A stretch of 64,000 nucleotides of DNA from Parablautia intestinalis (GTDB lineage Bacteria; Bacillota; Clostridia; Lachnospirales; Lachnospiraceae). Where the stretch lies: assembly GCA_003612395.1 (NCBI GenBank), contig RAYQ01000013.1, forward strand, positions 1-64,000. The letters run 5' to 3'. Shown piece by piece: positions 16,244 through 25,621 of this stretch. The notes under the pieces were generated by a model. That model saw only the letters and a program-made list of their open reading frames with translations. It was not told the origin of the DNA and did no database searches. Position 1 is the first letter of the stretch. Each line of letters begins with the position of its first letter. Both the position numbers and the translations under genes were made by a program.

Positions 16244-17554
16244 ATGGCAAATCAAACCAAAACAGATTTAAGGAATAAGGTAATTTATTCTATTTATGTC
16301 AGAAATTACAGCGAGGAAGGAACTTTCACGGCGGTGGAGAAGGATTTGGACAGGATAAGGGGGCTTGGCGTGGATATTATCTGGTTTTTGCCGATTTATC
16401 CGATTGGGAAGGAAAAAAGGAAAGGCACGCTGGGCTCACCTTATGCTATTGCCGATTACAGGAAGGTAAACCCGGAATTGGGAACCATGGATGAATTTAA
16501 GCATCTGGTAGAGGAAATTCATTTAAGAGGTATGAAATGTATGCTGGATATTGTGTACAACCATACGTCACCGGATTCATGGCTTGCCAAAAACCATCCG
16601 GAATATTTCTATAAGACACCGGAAGGAAAGATGGGAAACCGGGTGGGAGACTGGGCGGATATTGTTGATTTAGACTATGGAAATAAGCAGTTATGGGATT
16701 ACCAGATTGATACTCTGAAAATGTGGGCCGGTATTGCGGACGGGTTCCGCTGTGATGTTGCGCCGCTGGTTCCCCTTGCATTTTGGTTAAAAGCCAGGGA
16801 AGAAGTGGCAAAAATCAATCCTGACTGCATATGGCTGAGCGAGTCTGTGGAGCCGGAATTTATTTTGGACCTGCGGGCAAGGGGAATGATTAATCTTTCC
16901 GACTCCGAAATTTTTCAGGCATTTGATATGTGCTATGATTACGATATTTACAAATTTTTCAGGCAGTATTTAAAGGGAGAAGGCACGCTGGGGAAATATA
17001 CAGACGCTGTCAACATGCAGGAGTACATTTATCCTGCTAACTATGTTAAGATGAGATACCTGGAAAACCACGATCAGGACAGAGCGAAAAAGATTATTTC
17101 CACGCAGGAGGATCTTCGGAACTGGACGGCCTTTCTTTATTTCCAGAAAGGGGCCGCGCTTATCTACGCAGGGCAGGAAAACCAAAATGAGGTAAGACCG
17201 GATTTATTCAACAAGGATGTGATAAACTTAGATGGCAGTCATGATATTTCGGATATGTTAAGGCGGCTTAGCCAGGTAAAGAAATTACCGATTGTAGCAA
17301 ACAGCAGTTACCATCTGTCTGCGGACGAAAAATTGGGCGCGGTAGTGGGTGAGCACAGACAAATACAGGGAAACGGCAGACTTTTGGGCATATTCAGCTT
17401 TGAAGGGAAAAGCGGCCGGATAGACACGGGCTTAAAGGATGGAACGTACACAAATATGGCTGACGGGAAGGAGATTCAGATTAAAGACGGAAAAGTTGAT
17501 TTGAAAGCCTGCCCGGTGATTATAAAAGAAGACAAAATAGGTAATGTGTATTAA
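16244..17554 (+). CDS. Cytoplasmic GH13 alpha-amylase family enzyme
   Basis: A 436-residue alpha-glucan-active enzyme without a signal peptide. It shows all GH13 regions: DIVYNHTS (region I), nucleophile D171 in GFRCDVAP (II), acid/base E200 in WLSESVEPE (III) and transition-state stabiliser D277 in LENHDQDR (IV). The C-terminal beta domain is short. It probably hydrolyses or transfers maltose- or isomaltose-type oligosaccharides inside the cell. The exact subfamily is not clear; the short length and SESVEPE motif do not match classic cyclomaltodextrinases, which carry extra N-terminal domains. GGAGGG precedes the ATG. Confidence 0.88.
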   Translation: MANQTKTDLRNKVIYSIYVRNYSEEGTFTAVEKDLDRIRGLGVDIIWFLPIYPIGKEKRKGTLGSPYAIADYRKVNPELGTMDEFKHLVEEIHLRGMKCMLDIVYNHTSPDSWLAKNHPEYFYKTPEGKMGNRVGDWADIVDLDYGNKQLWDYQIDTLKMWAGIADGFRCDVAPLVPLAFWLKAREEVAKINPDCIWLSESVEPEFILDLRARGMINLSDSEIFQAFDMCYDYDIYKFFRQYLKGEGTLGKYTDAVNMQEYIYPANYVKMRYLENHDQDRAKKIISTQEDLRNWTAFLYFQKGAALIYAGQENQNEVRPDLFNKDVINLDGSHDISDMLRRLSQVKKLPIVANSSYHLSADEKLGAVVGEHRQIQGNGRLLGIFSFEGKSGRIDTGLKDGTYTNMADGKEIQIKDGKVDLKACPVIIKEDKIGNVY

Positions 17555-17900
17555 AAGGCATACGCTGGGATAAGCGCCGGTATACCGGCGGCTGTCCCGG
17601 CGCTTGTTTTTCTGTAAATAAGCTGGCTCGAAATTCATATATATATTTTCCTGTGATACAATGGGAAAATTCCAGCCTATAATTTTGGGTTGCTCCACAC
17701 CATTCTTCCTGTATCAGATTATCCATAGAACATGAAAAAAGATGACACAGCTCAATTACTTTATCAATTTCAGGGTATGCCGAACCTGATTTCCATTTTG
17801 AAACAGTCTGCCTGCTTACATTCATTTTTCCGGCTGAGTATTCCTGGGTCATGCCGTTATGCATCCTTCGTAAAAACTGTAGATTCTTTCCAAAACTCAT
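17520..17900 (-). pseudogene. Truncated XRE-type regulator
   Basis: The first 65 residues are a Cro/C1 helix-turn-helix (SFGKNLQFLRRMHNGMTQE, then MNVSRQTVSKWKSGSAYPE) with the following ELCHLFSCSMDNLIQEE linker common in Clostridia. After that, similarity ends: the frame runs through the terminator of the GH13 gene and overlaps its last codons. Full-length relatives carry a C-terminal effector domain. Changes inside the helix-turn-helix, such as QEYSAGK where QEELAEK is usual, also suggest decay. A short HTH protein might still be made. Confidence 0.6.
17572..17613 (+). terminator. Terminator after the GH13 gene
   Basis: AAGCGCCGG (17572-17580) pairs with CCGGCGCTT (17597-17605), followed by GTTTTT. 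Confidence 0.8.
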
Positions 17901-17983
17901 ATATTTTCTCTTCTTTTTTATGATACTGCTATTATAAAAAAGAGAATGTGTTGTTCAACCATTTGAAAGATGCTTTTTCTCAG

Positions 17984-18706
17984 TTAAACGCAACCTGGAG
18001 TTGTCAATTTTATATAAATGCCTACAAAACAGGTATACGGCTTAATGACCGCTTCAAAGTGCTGTTTGTCGCCAAGGGCAAATTCATTATTTGTTGCAAG
18101 CCAGTCATCCCATGCTTTATCAAAACAATCCATTTCCCATGTTTTTACCAGTCCGATTCTATCGCTGTCACCGATAAGTTCTTTCCAGAGTTTGGGGCTT
18201 TTGAACATATAGGCATCATCCCCAAGCCAATCGGAAAGAAGCTCTGTGGAACGGCCTGCAAATTCATCTTTAAGTCCGGGAATTCCAATCAAAACCACTC
18301 CGTCATCTTTCATGAATGGCAGAATTTTTTCCTGAAAAAATCCCCTGTTTCCTGCAAAGTAATGATAGGAGTCAATGCTGATAAGAGCACGGAACTGCTT
18401 TTTTTCAAAAGGAAGATTGTTCGCATCTTCACAAACAGGCGTTACCTGATCCCCAACGCCCCATTTGGCAAACCGTTTTTTGTTATCCTGTGCGCTTACC
18501 CATAAATCATTTGCAAAAACTCTGGCTCCGGTTTCTCTGGCAATGATGAAGCTTGTCAGACCCGTCCCGCATCCTAGATCGAGGATCATATCGTCATGGG
18601 CAAGTGTTAAAGGATATTTATCAAACAGCTCCGCTAATAGCCTCGCACTATTTGGTCCCATCATAGTTTCCCCGGAAATATACGGCTTATAATTATCAAT
18701 ATTCAT
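17984..18706 (-). CDS. Class I SAM-dependent methyltransferase
   Basis: A 240-residue small-molecule-type methyltransferase. Motif I is DLGCGTGLT at about residues 43-51. FANDLW follows the second strand, EDANNLPF matches motif II/III, and ALISIDSYHYF matches motif IV. The N-terminus (YKPYISGETMMGPNS) is seen in a group of UbiE/Methyltransf_11 relatives in Firmicutes. Substrate unknown. Start ATG 18706 fits the domain; its upstream region holds a GC-rich hairpin. It is a stand-alone gene. Confidence 0.88.
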   Translation of the reverse strand: MNIDNYKPYISGETMMGPNSARLLAELFDKYPLTLAHDDMILDLGCGTGLTSFIIARETGARVFANDLWVSAQDNKKRFAKWGVGDQVTPVCEDANNLPFEKKQFRALISIDSYHYFAGNRGFFQEKILPFMKDDGVVLIGIPGLKDEFAGRSTELLSDWLGDDAYMFKSPKLWKELIGDSDRIGLVKTWEMDCFDKAWDDWLATNNEFALGDKQHFEAVIKPYTCFVGIYIKLTTPGCV

Positions 18707-18724
18707 ATATTCACACTCCCGTCT

Positions 18725-18740
18725 GCCCGCTGTGGCGGGC
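18725..18740. repeat. Short GC hairpin shared with 60874-60889
   Basis: GCCCGC-TGTG-GCGGGC is a perfect hairpin 19 bp before the methyltransferase start. On the minus strand its flanks match the hairpin at 60874-60889 (CGCCCGC, GCGGGCAGA, GGGA). The remainder of the 18707-19029 gap shows no further feature. Confidence 0.45.
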
Positions 18741-19029
18741 GTACAAATCCGGTTAAATACCGATTTGTTCCATTATATCAGGTTTTGGAATGACTCACAA
18801 ATATTTCCCTTCTTCTTTTTCCTATATACCTGTATTCCGCAGATTTTGAAATCTTACTTGAATCTACAACACAGAAATGCTATGGTGGAAATGAACGTGA
18901 TGCAGAAAGGCTATTTCGCAAAGAAGTTCTAAGTCTTCTGTGCAGACTATTCTCAGACCGAAAAATGCCAAAGTACGGTATTTTTACCAAGATTTGTGTT
19001 GTTGCAAAGCGGCAGCATGGAGGCATAGG

Positions 19030-19806
19030 ATGAAAAAAATAAAAATTATCTTTTTTGATATTGATGGGACACTGATTGACTTTACTAAAAAAAGGATTTC
19101 GGAAAAAACGCTGGAAACATTAGTGAGGCTGAAAGAAAAAGGCATTATTCTTTGTCTTGCAACCGGAAGATCGCCAATGACTCTGCCGGATTTTAAGGGA
19201 ATTGCATTTGATGTGTTTTTGACTTTTAACGGTTCTTACTGCTATAATTCCGAAAAAGTCATTTTCAGTAATCCGATCCCGTCAGGAGAGGTTAAGAAAT
19301 TGATAGATAATGCGGCGAAAATCGGCAGGCCGGTATCCATCGCAACAAAAGACACTTTGGCAGCAAATGGAGCGGATCAGGATTTGATTGATTACTTTGG
19401 AATAGCCGGGCTTAAGGTGGAAGTTACAAAAGATTTTGATAAGCTGCTGCGGGAAGAAATCTATCAGGTAATGATGGGATGTTATCAGGCAGAGTATGCA
19501 TACATGATGGAAAATATAAAGCGCGCAAAGATTACCGCATGGTGGGACAGGGCGGTAGATATTATTCCGGCTGACGGGGGAAAAGGGAAAGCCATTGAAA
19601 AGATCCTGGCGTATTACCATCTTGATAAATCAGAGGCAATTGCCTTTGGGGATGGGAATAATGATATTGAGATGCTTCAAAGCGTTGGTACAGGAGTGGC
19701 GATGGCAAATGGTTCACAACAGCTAAAAGCTGTGGCAGATGCTGTGTGCGGTGATGTAGCGGAGGATGGAATATATTATTATTGTTTAGAGCACGGGCTG
19801 CTATAA
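19030..19806 (+). CDS. Cof-type HAD superfamily phosphatase
   Basis: A 258-residue HAD IIB hydrolase. Motif I is FFDIDGTL with the nucleophilic Asp, motif II LATGRS, motif III the lysine in DGGKGKAIEKIL, and motif IV FGDGNNDIEML. These enzymes dephosphorylate sugar phosphates, nucleotides or FMN-like substrates in the cytoplasm. The start at ATG 19030 has GGAGG 6 bp upstream; the frame is open to 18940. A bidirectional terminator separates it from the convergent kinase gene. Confidence 0.92.
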   Translation: MKKIKIIFFDIDGTLIDFTKKRISEKTLETLVRLKEKGIILCLATGRSPMTLPDFKGIAFDVFLTFNGSYCYNSEKVIFSNPIPSGEVKKLIDNAAKIGRPVSIATKDTLAANGADQDLIDYFGIAGLKVEVTKDFDKLLREEIYQVMMGCYQAEYAYMMENIKRAKITAWWDRAVDIIPADGGKGKAIEKILAYYHLDKSEAIAFGDGNNDIEMLQSVGTGVAMANGSQQLKAVADAVCGDVAEDGIYYYCLEHGLL

Positions 19807-19889
19807 GCGCTATATTAATTGCGCAAACCGTAAATAAGGCTTTTCATAGCCTGCAATCATAGAATTTAATCAGGGTTGTCACATTACGC

Positions 19890-19927
19890 AAAAAAGCTGT
19901 CCGGCATGAAAAGCAGGCAGCTTTTTT
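19890..19927. terminator. Bidirectional terminator between the HAD and kinase genes
   Basis: AAAAAAGCTG (19890-19899) pairs with CAGCTTTTTT (19918-19927), giving T runs for both convergent transcripts. Confidence 0.8.
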
Positions 19928-19951
19928 CAACTTTCTATGGGGCATGAGAAA

Positions 19952-21208
19952 CTACGGCAGCAGGATATAAAAATCCGTGTAGCTTTTTCCATCACTTTTT
20001 ACACTGATTTGTCCCTTATGATTTTTTACGATAGAGTCTGCGATGGAAAGTCCCAGACCGTAGCCTCCGGACTGTCTGCTTCTGGAGCTGTCAATTCTGT
20101 AAAAACGTTCAAAAATATGTTTTTGGTCTTTTTTGTCTATACCCTTACCGGTATTGTGAACGAAAAGCTGCTTTTTTTCTGCGGTTTGGGTAAGGGATAT
20201 CGTTACACATCCTTTTGTATCCGAATATTTGAACGCATTGTCTAAAAGGATCGTGACAAGCTGTTTGATGTTCTCCTCGTTTCCATACAAAGTCAGACCA
20301 TCAGTGATATACTGGCAGTACTTTTTTTCGTATTCATATGCAAGGCTTTCAAAAGAAAGAGAAGCATTTCTAACGGCTTTGCTTAAGTCAAAGCTTTGAA
20401 AGGCAGTTCTTTCATTTCCTGAATCCAGACGGGCCAGATCAAGAAGGCTGTTGATCAGTATTTTCATCCGGCTGCTCTGTTCAAGGATATAATTAAGCCA
20501 TCTGTTATCGGGCAGGGTATTTTCCAACACTTCAGCGTTTGTGGTGATAATGGTTAAGGGAGTCTTTAACTCATGAGAAGCGTCAGCGATAAATTGTTTC
20601 TGTCTGTCAAAGGCCAGCTGTACCGGCTTTGCAATCCACCGTGAGAGGAATATAACCGGTATCAGGATGATCAACATTCCGGCAAGCCCGACCCACAGGC
20701 ACATCTTCCAAAGCTGCATGGACATATCCCGTTCCGGCCCATAATCTAGGAAATAAATAGAGGCGCCTTCTTTATCGGGAAGATACAGATAAAGATAACC
20801 GGAAATTTTGCCTCTGCCTTTCGGATCCTCCAAAATCTTTTCGGCCAGAGCCAGCAGACTTTCTTCTGACAGATTGGGGTTATTATTTGTGGAAACTTCT
20901 TTGACTTCTCCGGCGCTGTCATAAAGGATGGAAAAAATCCGCATATGGTTAAACCAGTCATTTGGCCGCCCGCCCGCTATGAAAGCCGGAGGAATTCCAT
21001 CAGGAGCAGGGCTATCCACGGCATAGGGCTCTTTGGCATGACGGGTAAGGGCATTTTTGTTCCGGATGTATTCCGACAACAGGTCAAAATCCCGTTTCTG
21101 GCTGGCGGCTGTCATGGAAATATTCAGTATTAGCAAAATTAATAGAAAGATAAAACCAATACATGACATGGTTAACAGGATGAATCTGTGCTGCAGCTTC
21201 TTAATCAT
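19952..21208 (-). CDS. Membrane sensor histidine kinase (OmpR-system partner)
   Basis: A 418-residue kinase with helices at about 9-32 and 167-189 that bracket an extracellular sensor of about 130 residues. HisKA has phospho-acceptor H212 in DASHELKTPLT. HATPase_c has LLDNAFKYSD (N box), GKGID and GGYGLGLSIAD (G boxes). It overlaps the response regulator gene by 8 bp. The pair is divergent from the adaptor and ABC genes starting at 22035, the usual arrangement for a system that senses a peptide or envelope stress and induces its own exporter (inference). Confidence 0.93.
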   Translation of the reverse strand: MIKKLQHRFILLTMSCIGFIFLLILLILNISMTAASQKRDFDLLSEYIRNKNALTRHAKEPYAVDSPAPDGIPPAFIAGGRPNDWFNHMRIFSILYDSAGEVKEVSTNNNPNLSEESLLALAEKILEDPKGRGKISGYLYLYLPDKEGASIYFLDYGPERDMSMQLWKMCLWVGLAGMLIILIPVIFLSRWIAKPVQLAFDRQKQFIADASHELKTPLTIITTNAEVLENTLPDNRWLNYILEQSSRMKILINSLLDLARLDSGNERTAFQSFDLSKAVRNASLSFESLAYEYEKKYCQYITDGLTLYGNEENIKQLVTILLDNAFKYSDTKGCVTISLTQTAEKKQLFVHNTGKGIDKKDQKHIFERFYRIDSSRSRQSGGYGLGLSIADSIVKNHKGQISVKSDGKSYTDFYILLP

Positions 21209-21878
21209 CGTTTGCCTCCAATTGATATCCTACGCCGCGGATGGTTCTTATTTGTGCGCTGGTTCCCAGAGAAGTAAATTTTTGCCTGAGGAAAGAAATA
21301 TAAACTTCAATATTATTGTACTCTGCGTCACTGTCCAGTCCCCAGATTTTTTCAATCAGGAGATTTTTTGGCATAATCCGGCCTACATTATTTAAGAGCA
21401 GTTCCATGAGCTGAGTCTCTTTTAAACCAAGCTTTATGGAATTGGAGCCGCAGCAAAGTTCCATGGTACTTTTATGAAATAACAGATCCGCGCAGGAAAG
21501 AACTTCCCCGCTGTATGCCCTGCCGCGCCGGGAAAGGGCGCGAATCCTGGCCAGCAGCTCACCTGTGGAAAAAGGTTTCGCAAGATAATCATCACTGCCT
21601 GCATCTAAACCTGTGATGATATCGGACACCTCGGATTTGGCAGTAAGAATAATTACCGGAGTTGTAATATGTTCTTTGCGAAGGGTTTTCAGTATGGACA
21701 GGCCGTCAATGCCGGGAAGCATGATATCTAACAGGATCAGGTCATAAATCCCGGAACGTGCATATTCAAGACCATGATTTCCGTGATATACTGCGTCCAC
21801 ATTATATCGGTTCTGCCTTAAAATTTCTGTCAGGGCGTCTGCCAGCGGCTTTTCGTCTTCTATCACTAATATTCTCAT
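21201..21878 (-). CDS. OmpR/PhoB family response regulator
   Basis: A 225-residue two-domain regulator: receiver with pocket VIEDE, phospho-acceptor D51 in LILLDIMLPGIDG and conserved K in DDYLAKPF; winged helix from about 125 with the VEVYISFLRQKF-like recognition region and RTIRGVGYQLE end. The true start is taken as the second ATG (21878), because GGAGGT lies inside the first four codons of the longer frame. It probably controls the divergent export operon. Confidence 0.94.
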   Translation of the reverse strand: MRILVIEDEKPLADALTEILRQNRYNVDAVYHGNHGLEYARSGIYDLILLDIMLPGIDGLSILKTLRKEHITTPVIILTAKSEVSDIITGLDAGSDDYLAKPFSTGELLARIRALSRRGRAYSGEVLSCADLLFHKSTMELCCGSNSIKLGLKETQLMELLLNNVGRIMPKNLLIEKIWGLDSDAEYNNIEVYISFLRQKFTSLGTSAQIRTIRGVGYQLEANDD

Positions 21879-22034
21879 TTTTACCTCCATTCTGAAGCGC
21901 TTGTAAGTATATAGTATAGCATAAACCTTTAGTGAAGATTGAAAAGGAATGTGTTTTCACAATTTCTTCATGGTTTTTCAAGATTATTTTAAGGATCACA
22001 CTTTATATTCGTATAGAGAAAACGCAATGCAAAA

Positions 22035-23846
22035 ATGAAGAAGGACCGGAAAACGATGAAAATGTTGATAAAAAAAGAAAGGCCGGAAGAAGAAAAAAGA
22101 AAAAGCGGGAAAAAACGATGGATTATCCTATTAACGGTCGGCGCATTTATCATTGCAGCAAGCGCAGTGATTTTCTTTTACATAAGGCCGAAAAACAATG
22201 AAAGGCAGATGAAGATGCCTCCTGCCATGAATGACCTGGGGGAAGGAGTCACAGCGGCAAGCGGACTGACCGAAGTGGAGATGGCAGATGAGATGTGGGA
22301 ACTGGATTTTCTCCAAACAGTATTGTACGTTGAGGAAAGCTATCTTGCCATGGGTGATAAGGTAGAGAAAGGAACCGCTGTTTTTAAGGTTTCCGATGAG
22401 ACACTAAAAGAAGCCAGGAAAGAATTGGAAGATGCGGTTACGGAAACTGAACTGGCGTACAGGCAGGGAATCATAGACTATGAAGCCGGAGTAATTGATG
22501 CCCGGATGACAAACGAGAATGCGGTGGTAAATAAGAAATACAGTCAGGCACAATACGATAGTGAAACAGATGAGGCCGCGAAAACGGTCAAAGAATTGGA
22601 AAAGCAGGCAGAGGAAGCAAGGGAGCTGGTAGATGAGTATACGAAATCGGTAAATGAAGATTATTACAGGACTTATTATAAGATAGATGAACTTTACCAG
22701 ACTTATTATGAGCATTTCAGCCTGCTGATGGAAACTTACGAAAAATGGGATATAAAAGAAAAAGAGAGCCTCTATGGAAATTCTGTTCCAAGTCTGGGAG
22801 GCAGTTCCGGGAGCAGTTCCGGGAGCAGCTCTAAGACGGAACCATCGGATGCAGCGGCATTTAATACCGCCACATCCGGGGAAGATTCCGCATATGGTGT
22901 AATGAACCTTATGCTGGCGGGAGAAAGTAAAAGAAATACATATACTAATTTGTCTGACGGGGCTATGGATAGCGGCCCCACAGGGGGAGGATACAGTGAA
23001 AATGAGACCCTTTTGTCTGTCTATAATCTGTTGGATGAAATGGTAAAGCAGGAAGGGGACGAATATGAAACAGCGCTCAATAACTATGAGACTGCCAAAA
23101 GAACAGCGCAGGCAGGACTGGAAAAAGCCCAAAGTGACCTGGCCTTATTGGAGGCGGAACTTGTGACAGCCCGGACAGAATATGAAAAGCAGTTGATTGC
23201 CTGCAAATCAGATTATGAAATTATTCTGGCGGAAAGCGATAATGCGCAGGCAGTGTATGAGATGACTTTGGAAAGTCTGGAAGAGACTCTTTCATCTTTG
23301 GAGAACGAGAAGGAAGATGCGGCAGAAAACCGTGCCCTTTTTGAGGAAGTGATTGGGGACGGGTATTTTTATACGCAGAGCGCAGGAACGATTGTGATGA
23401 GCGGTGTCAGAAAGGACAGTTATCTGTCGGGGGAGAGTCTGGTGATTGCCTACAGTAATCCGGAAAAGGTTTCTGTGACGGCGAGCGTGGATCAAAGTAA
23501 TATTGCCGGAATTTCCATAGGGGATAAGGTTTATGTTGCAATCAGTGAATATGGGAACTATCAGGGAAAAGTGACCATGATTAATCCTGTCACGCAGGCG
23601 CAGAGCCGCTCGTCTGTTACCTATCAGGTTACGGTAACGCTGGAAGGGGATGTAAGTTCGCTGGATTCCAATCTCACTGCCTGTGTATATTTTGGAATGT
23701 CAGATGAGATGATGCAGGAAATGCAAAATATGCTGCAGGATGGAATTGAATTGGAAGGGATAAGAGGCGTTCCGGAAACGGAGGGCAGGCCGCAGACTGG
23801 GGATAATGTTCCTTCGGGGAACGGGAGAAAGGAAGACGGACAATGA
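22035..23846 (+). CDS. HlyD/MacA-like membrane adaptor 1
   Basis: A 603-residue protein with a basic N-terminus, one transmembrane helix at about 29-51, then an extracellular part. A barrel/lipoyl half (YLAMGDKVEKGTAVFKV) precedes a very long coiled coil broken by a Ser/Gly linker (GSSGSSSGSSSKTE). The second lipoyl half and beta-barrel (SVTASVDQSNIAGISIGDKV) follow. The C-terminal tail is Met- and Gly-rich. Such adaptors link ABC exporters of the MacB/YknYZ type to their substrate at the membrane surface. The start is uncertain: ATG 22035, 22056 and 22062 are all in frame. It overlaps adaptor 2 by 4 bp. Confidence 0.85.
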   Translation: MKKDRKTMKMLIKKERPEEEKRKSGKKRWIILLTVGAFIIAASAVIFFYIRPKNNERQMKMPPAMNDLGEGVTAASGLTEVEMADEMWELDFLQTVLYVEESYLAMGDKVEKGTAVFKVSDETLKEARKELEDAVTETELAYRQGIIDYEAGVIDARMTNENAVVNKKYSQAQYDSETDEAAKTVKELEKQAEEARELVDEYTKSVNEDYYRTYYKIDELYQTYYEHFSLLMETYEKWDIKEKESLYGNSVPSLGGSSGSSSGSSSKTEPSDAAAFNTATSGEDSAYGVMNLMLAGESKRNTYTNLSDGAMDSGPTGGGYSENETLLSVYNLLDEMVKQEGDEYETALNNYETAKRTAQAGLEKAQSDLALLEAELVTARTEYEKQLIACKSDYEIILAESDNAQAVYEMTLESLEETLSSLENEKEDAAENRALFEEVIGDGYFYTQSAGTIVMSGVRKDSYLSGESLVIAYSNPEKVSVTASVDQSNIAGISIGDKVYVAISEYGNYQGKVTMINPVTQAQSRSSVTYQVTVTLEGDVSSLDSNLTACVYFGMSDEMMQEMQNMLQDGIELEGIRGVPETEGRPQTGDNVPSGNGRKEDGQ

Positions 23847-25597
23847 AGGAAAGATGGAAAAAGGACAAAAAGTTCCGCAGAAGCTGTATTTCTGCCTGCC
23901 TTGCCCTTGTTATCCTGCTGGGAGCCTGCGTGTATACCTTGTTTATTCAACCCAATCTAAGCACGGAAACTTATGTTTACAAGGAAGAAACGGTTGTCAG
24001 GGGGGATTTGATTCTTGGAATCATGGAAAGCGGCAGTTTGTCATTAGGGGAAAGTTCCGTTATGTATGAGCTGGATTTGGAGCTGGATGATGAGGAAGAT
24101 GACAAGGACGAGGATAACGAAGAAGATGAAGAAGATGAGCAGAAGGCTTCAAAATATCTTGAGATTGAAGAAGTATATGTGGTCAGCGGACAGCGGATTT
24201 CCAGGGGAGATTTGCTTTTTAAACTAAAGGATGACAGTGTAAATGCGGTAGAAAGAAAATTGAAGTCGGCGCTTACGGAATCAAAGATTGCCCTGTCAAA
24301 CGCACAGACGGAATATAATATCTCCATACTGAGCGCAAAAAGTACCTATGAGGGCGGCGTAAAGGAAGGAAGCCGTGCTGCGGCGGATTATCAGGCGGCG
24401 CTTACCGCAGGCAGTGAGAAGATAAAGGGTCTGGAAGGGGAAATTAAGTTATTGGAACTGGAAATTGCCATAGCGCAGGAAAAGCTTGCGGATGAGGAAC
24501 TGCTTAACTCCTATGAGGAAGCAAAGGCGGCATATACCAGAGCAAAAAGTAAATACGGGGAAACGGATTTGCATAATTCCACGGCGTACACCAGCAACCT
24601 TTCGGATTACCAGCAGGCGGAAAGCCAGTTGGAGTCTCTGGAAGAAGTACTGCAGGGATACAGGGATACGATTACGGATAATCAGTCGGAAATTGAAAAA
24701 AAGCAAAAGGAGATAGAAAAAGCGGGGGCATTGCAGGCGCTGGATAACCAGAAAGCGGAAAATGATTATCAATCCGCATCCCTGTCAGGGGAGCTGGCAA
24801 AGGAGATTTATGATTACTCCGTGGATTCCCTGTCTGATTCGGTAACTAAGGCGCAGAATGAGCTGGATGAAATTCAGGCGAAAATGGATGCGTTCCAGAC
24901 TTTTGTCGGGGAGGATAACCGGATTTATGCGCCGGAGGACGGGCTGGTTACCGGAGTCTCCTACGAGGCAGGAGATAAGCTGACGGACACAAGGGCAATG
25001 CTTACTTATGCGAAAGAGGATGAATATACGGTGAGTATTGATGTGTCGGAGGAGGATATTGCGGCAATTTCCGTGGGAGAGCGTGTGGAACTTTCCTTCA
25101 GCGCTTATCCGGAACAGGCGTGGGAAGGAGTGATTACCAGTATTACCACTACTTCTACATCAGAGCATGCCTCTACCATAAGCTATCCTGTGACGATTTT
25201 GGTAAAGGGAGATACAACATTGCTGTACGGGGGGATGGCTGCCGATGTCACTTTTGTAATAGATTCGGCAGAGGATGTGCTTTATGTCTCGAAAAAAGCG
25301 GTATTCGAGGAAGAGGGCCACAGTTATGTGTATAAAAAGGATGCCAACGGAAACAGAGTAAAAACACAGGTAGAAACAGGATTTTCCGATACGGCTTCTA
25401 TTGAGATCATAAGCGGTTTGGAAGAGGAAGATGTCATATATATTGAGAGCGTCATGAACGTAAATTCGGAAAAGGCGGGTAAGGAAGATAATGAACCGGA
25501 CTATGAAACGGTAGTGACGGACGATGAGAGTAACGGCTTTCCAGGTATGAATGGGGAAGCACCGGATATGGAAAATGGTTTCTCGGCTATAAAATAG
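23843..25597 (+). CDS. HlyD/MacA-like membrane adaptor 2
   Basis: A 584-residue adaptor: a transmembrane helix at about 15-35, a first barrel/lipoyl part interrupted by an extremely acidic insert near residues 77-95 (runs of Asp and Glu), EVYVVSGQRISRGDLLFKL, a long coiled coil to about 350, then the second lipoyl half (IYAPEDGLVTGVSYEAGDKL) and barrel (DVSEEDIAAISVGERVEL). The C-terminus has the membrane-proximal domain with ETGFSDTASIEIISGLEEEDVIYI. The acidic insert could bind cations such as calcium (speculation). Start ATG 23843 overlaps the end of adaptor 1, with AAGGAAG upstream. Confidence 0.87.
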   Translation: MKERWKKDKKFRRSCISACLALVILLGACVYTLFIQPNLSTETYVYKEETVVRGDLILGIMESGSLSLGESSVMYELDLELDDEEDDKDEDNEEDEEDEQKASKYLEIEEVYVVSGQRISRGDLLFKLKDDSVNAVERKLKSALTESKIALSNAQTEYNISILSAKSTYEGGVKEGSRAAADYQAALTAGSEKIKGLEGEIKLLELEIAIAQEKLADEELLNSYEEAKAAYTRAKSKYGETDLHNSTAYTSNLSDYQQAESQLESLEEVLQGYRDTITDNQSEIEKKQKEIEKAGALQALDNQKAENDYQSASLSGELAKEIYDYSVDSLSDSVTKAQNELDEIQAKMDAFQTFVGEDNRIYAPEDGLVTGVSYEAGDKLTDTRAMLTYAKEDEYTVSIDVSEEDIAAISVGERVELSFSAYPEQAWEGVITSITTTSTSEHASTISYPVTILVKGDTTLLYGGMAADVTFVIDSAEDVLYVSKKAVFEEEGHSYVYKKDANGNRVKTQVETGFSDTASIEIISGLEEEDVIYIESVMNVNSEKAGKEDNEPDYETVVTDDESNGFPGMNGEAPDMENGFSAIK

Positions 25598-25621
25598 AAT
25601 GTGTTTAGAAGGATGAAATAT

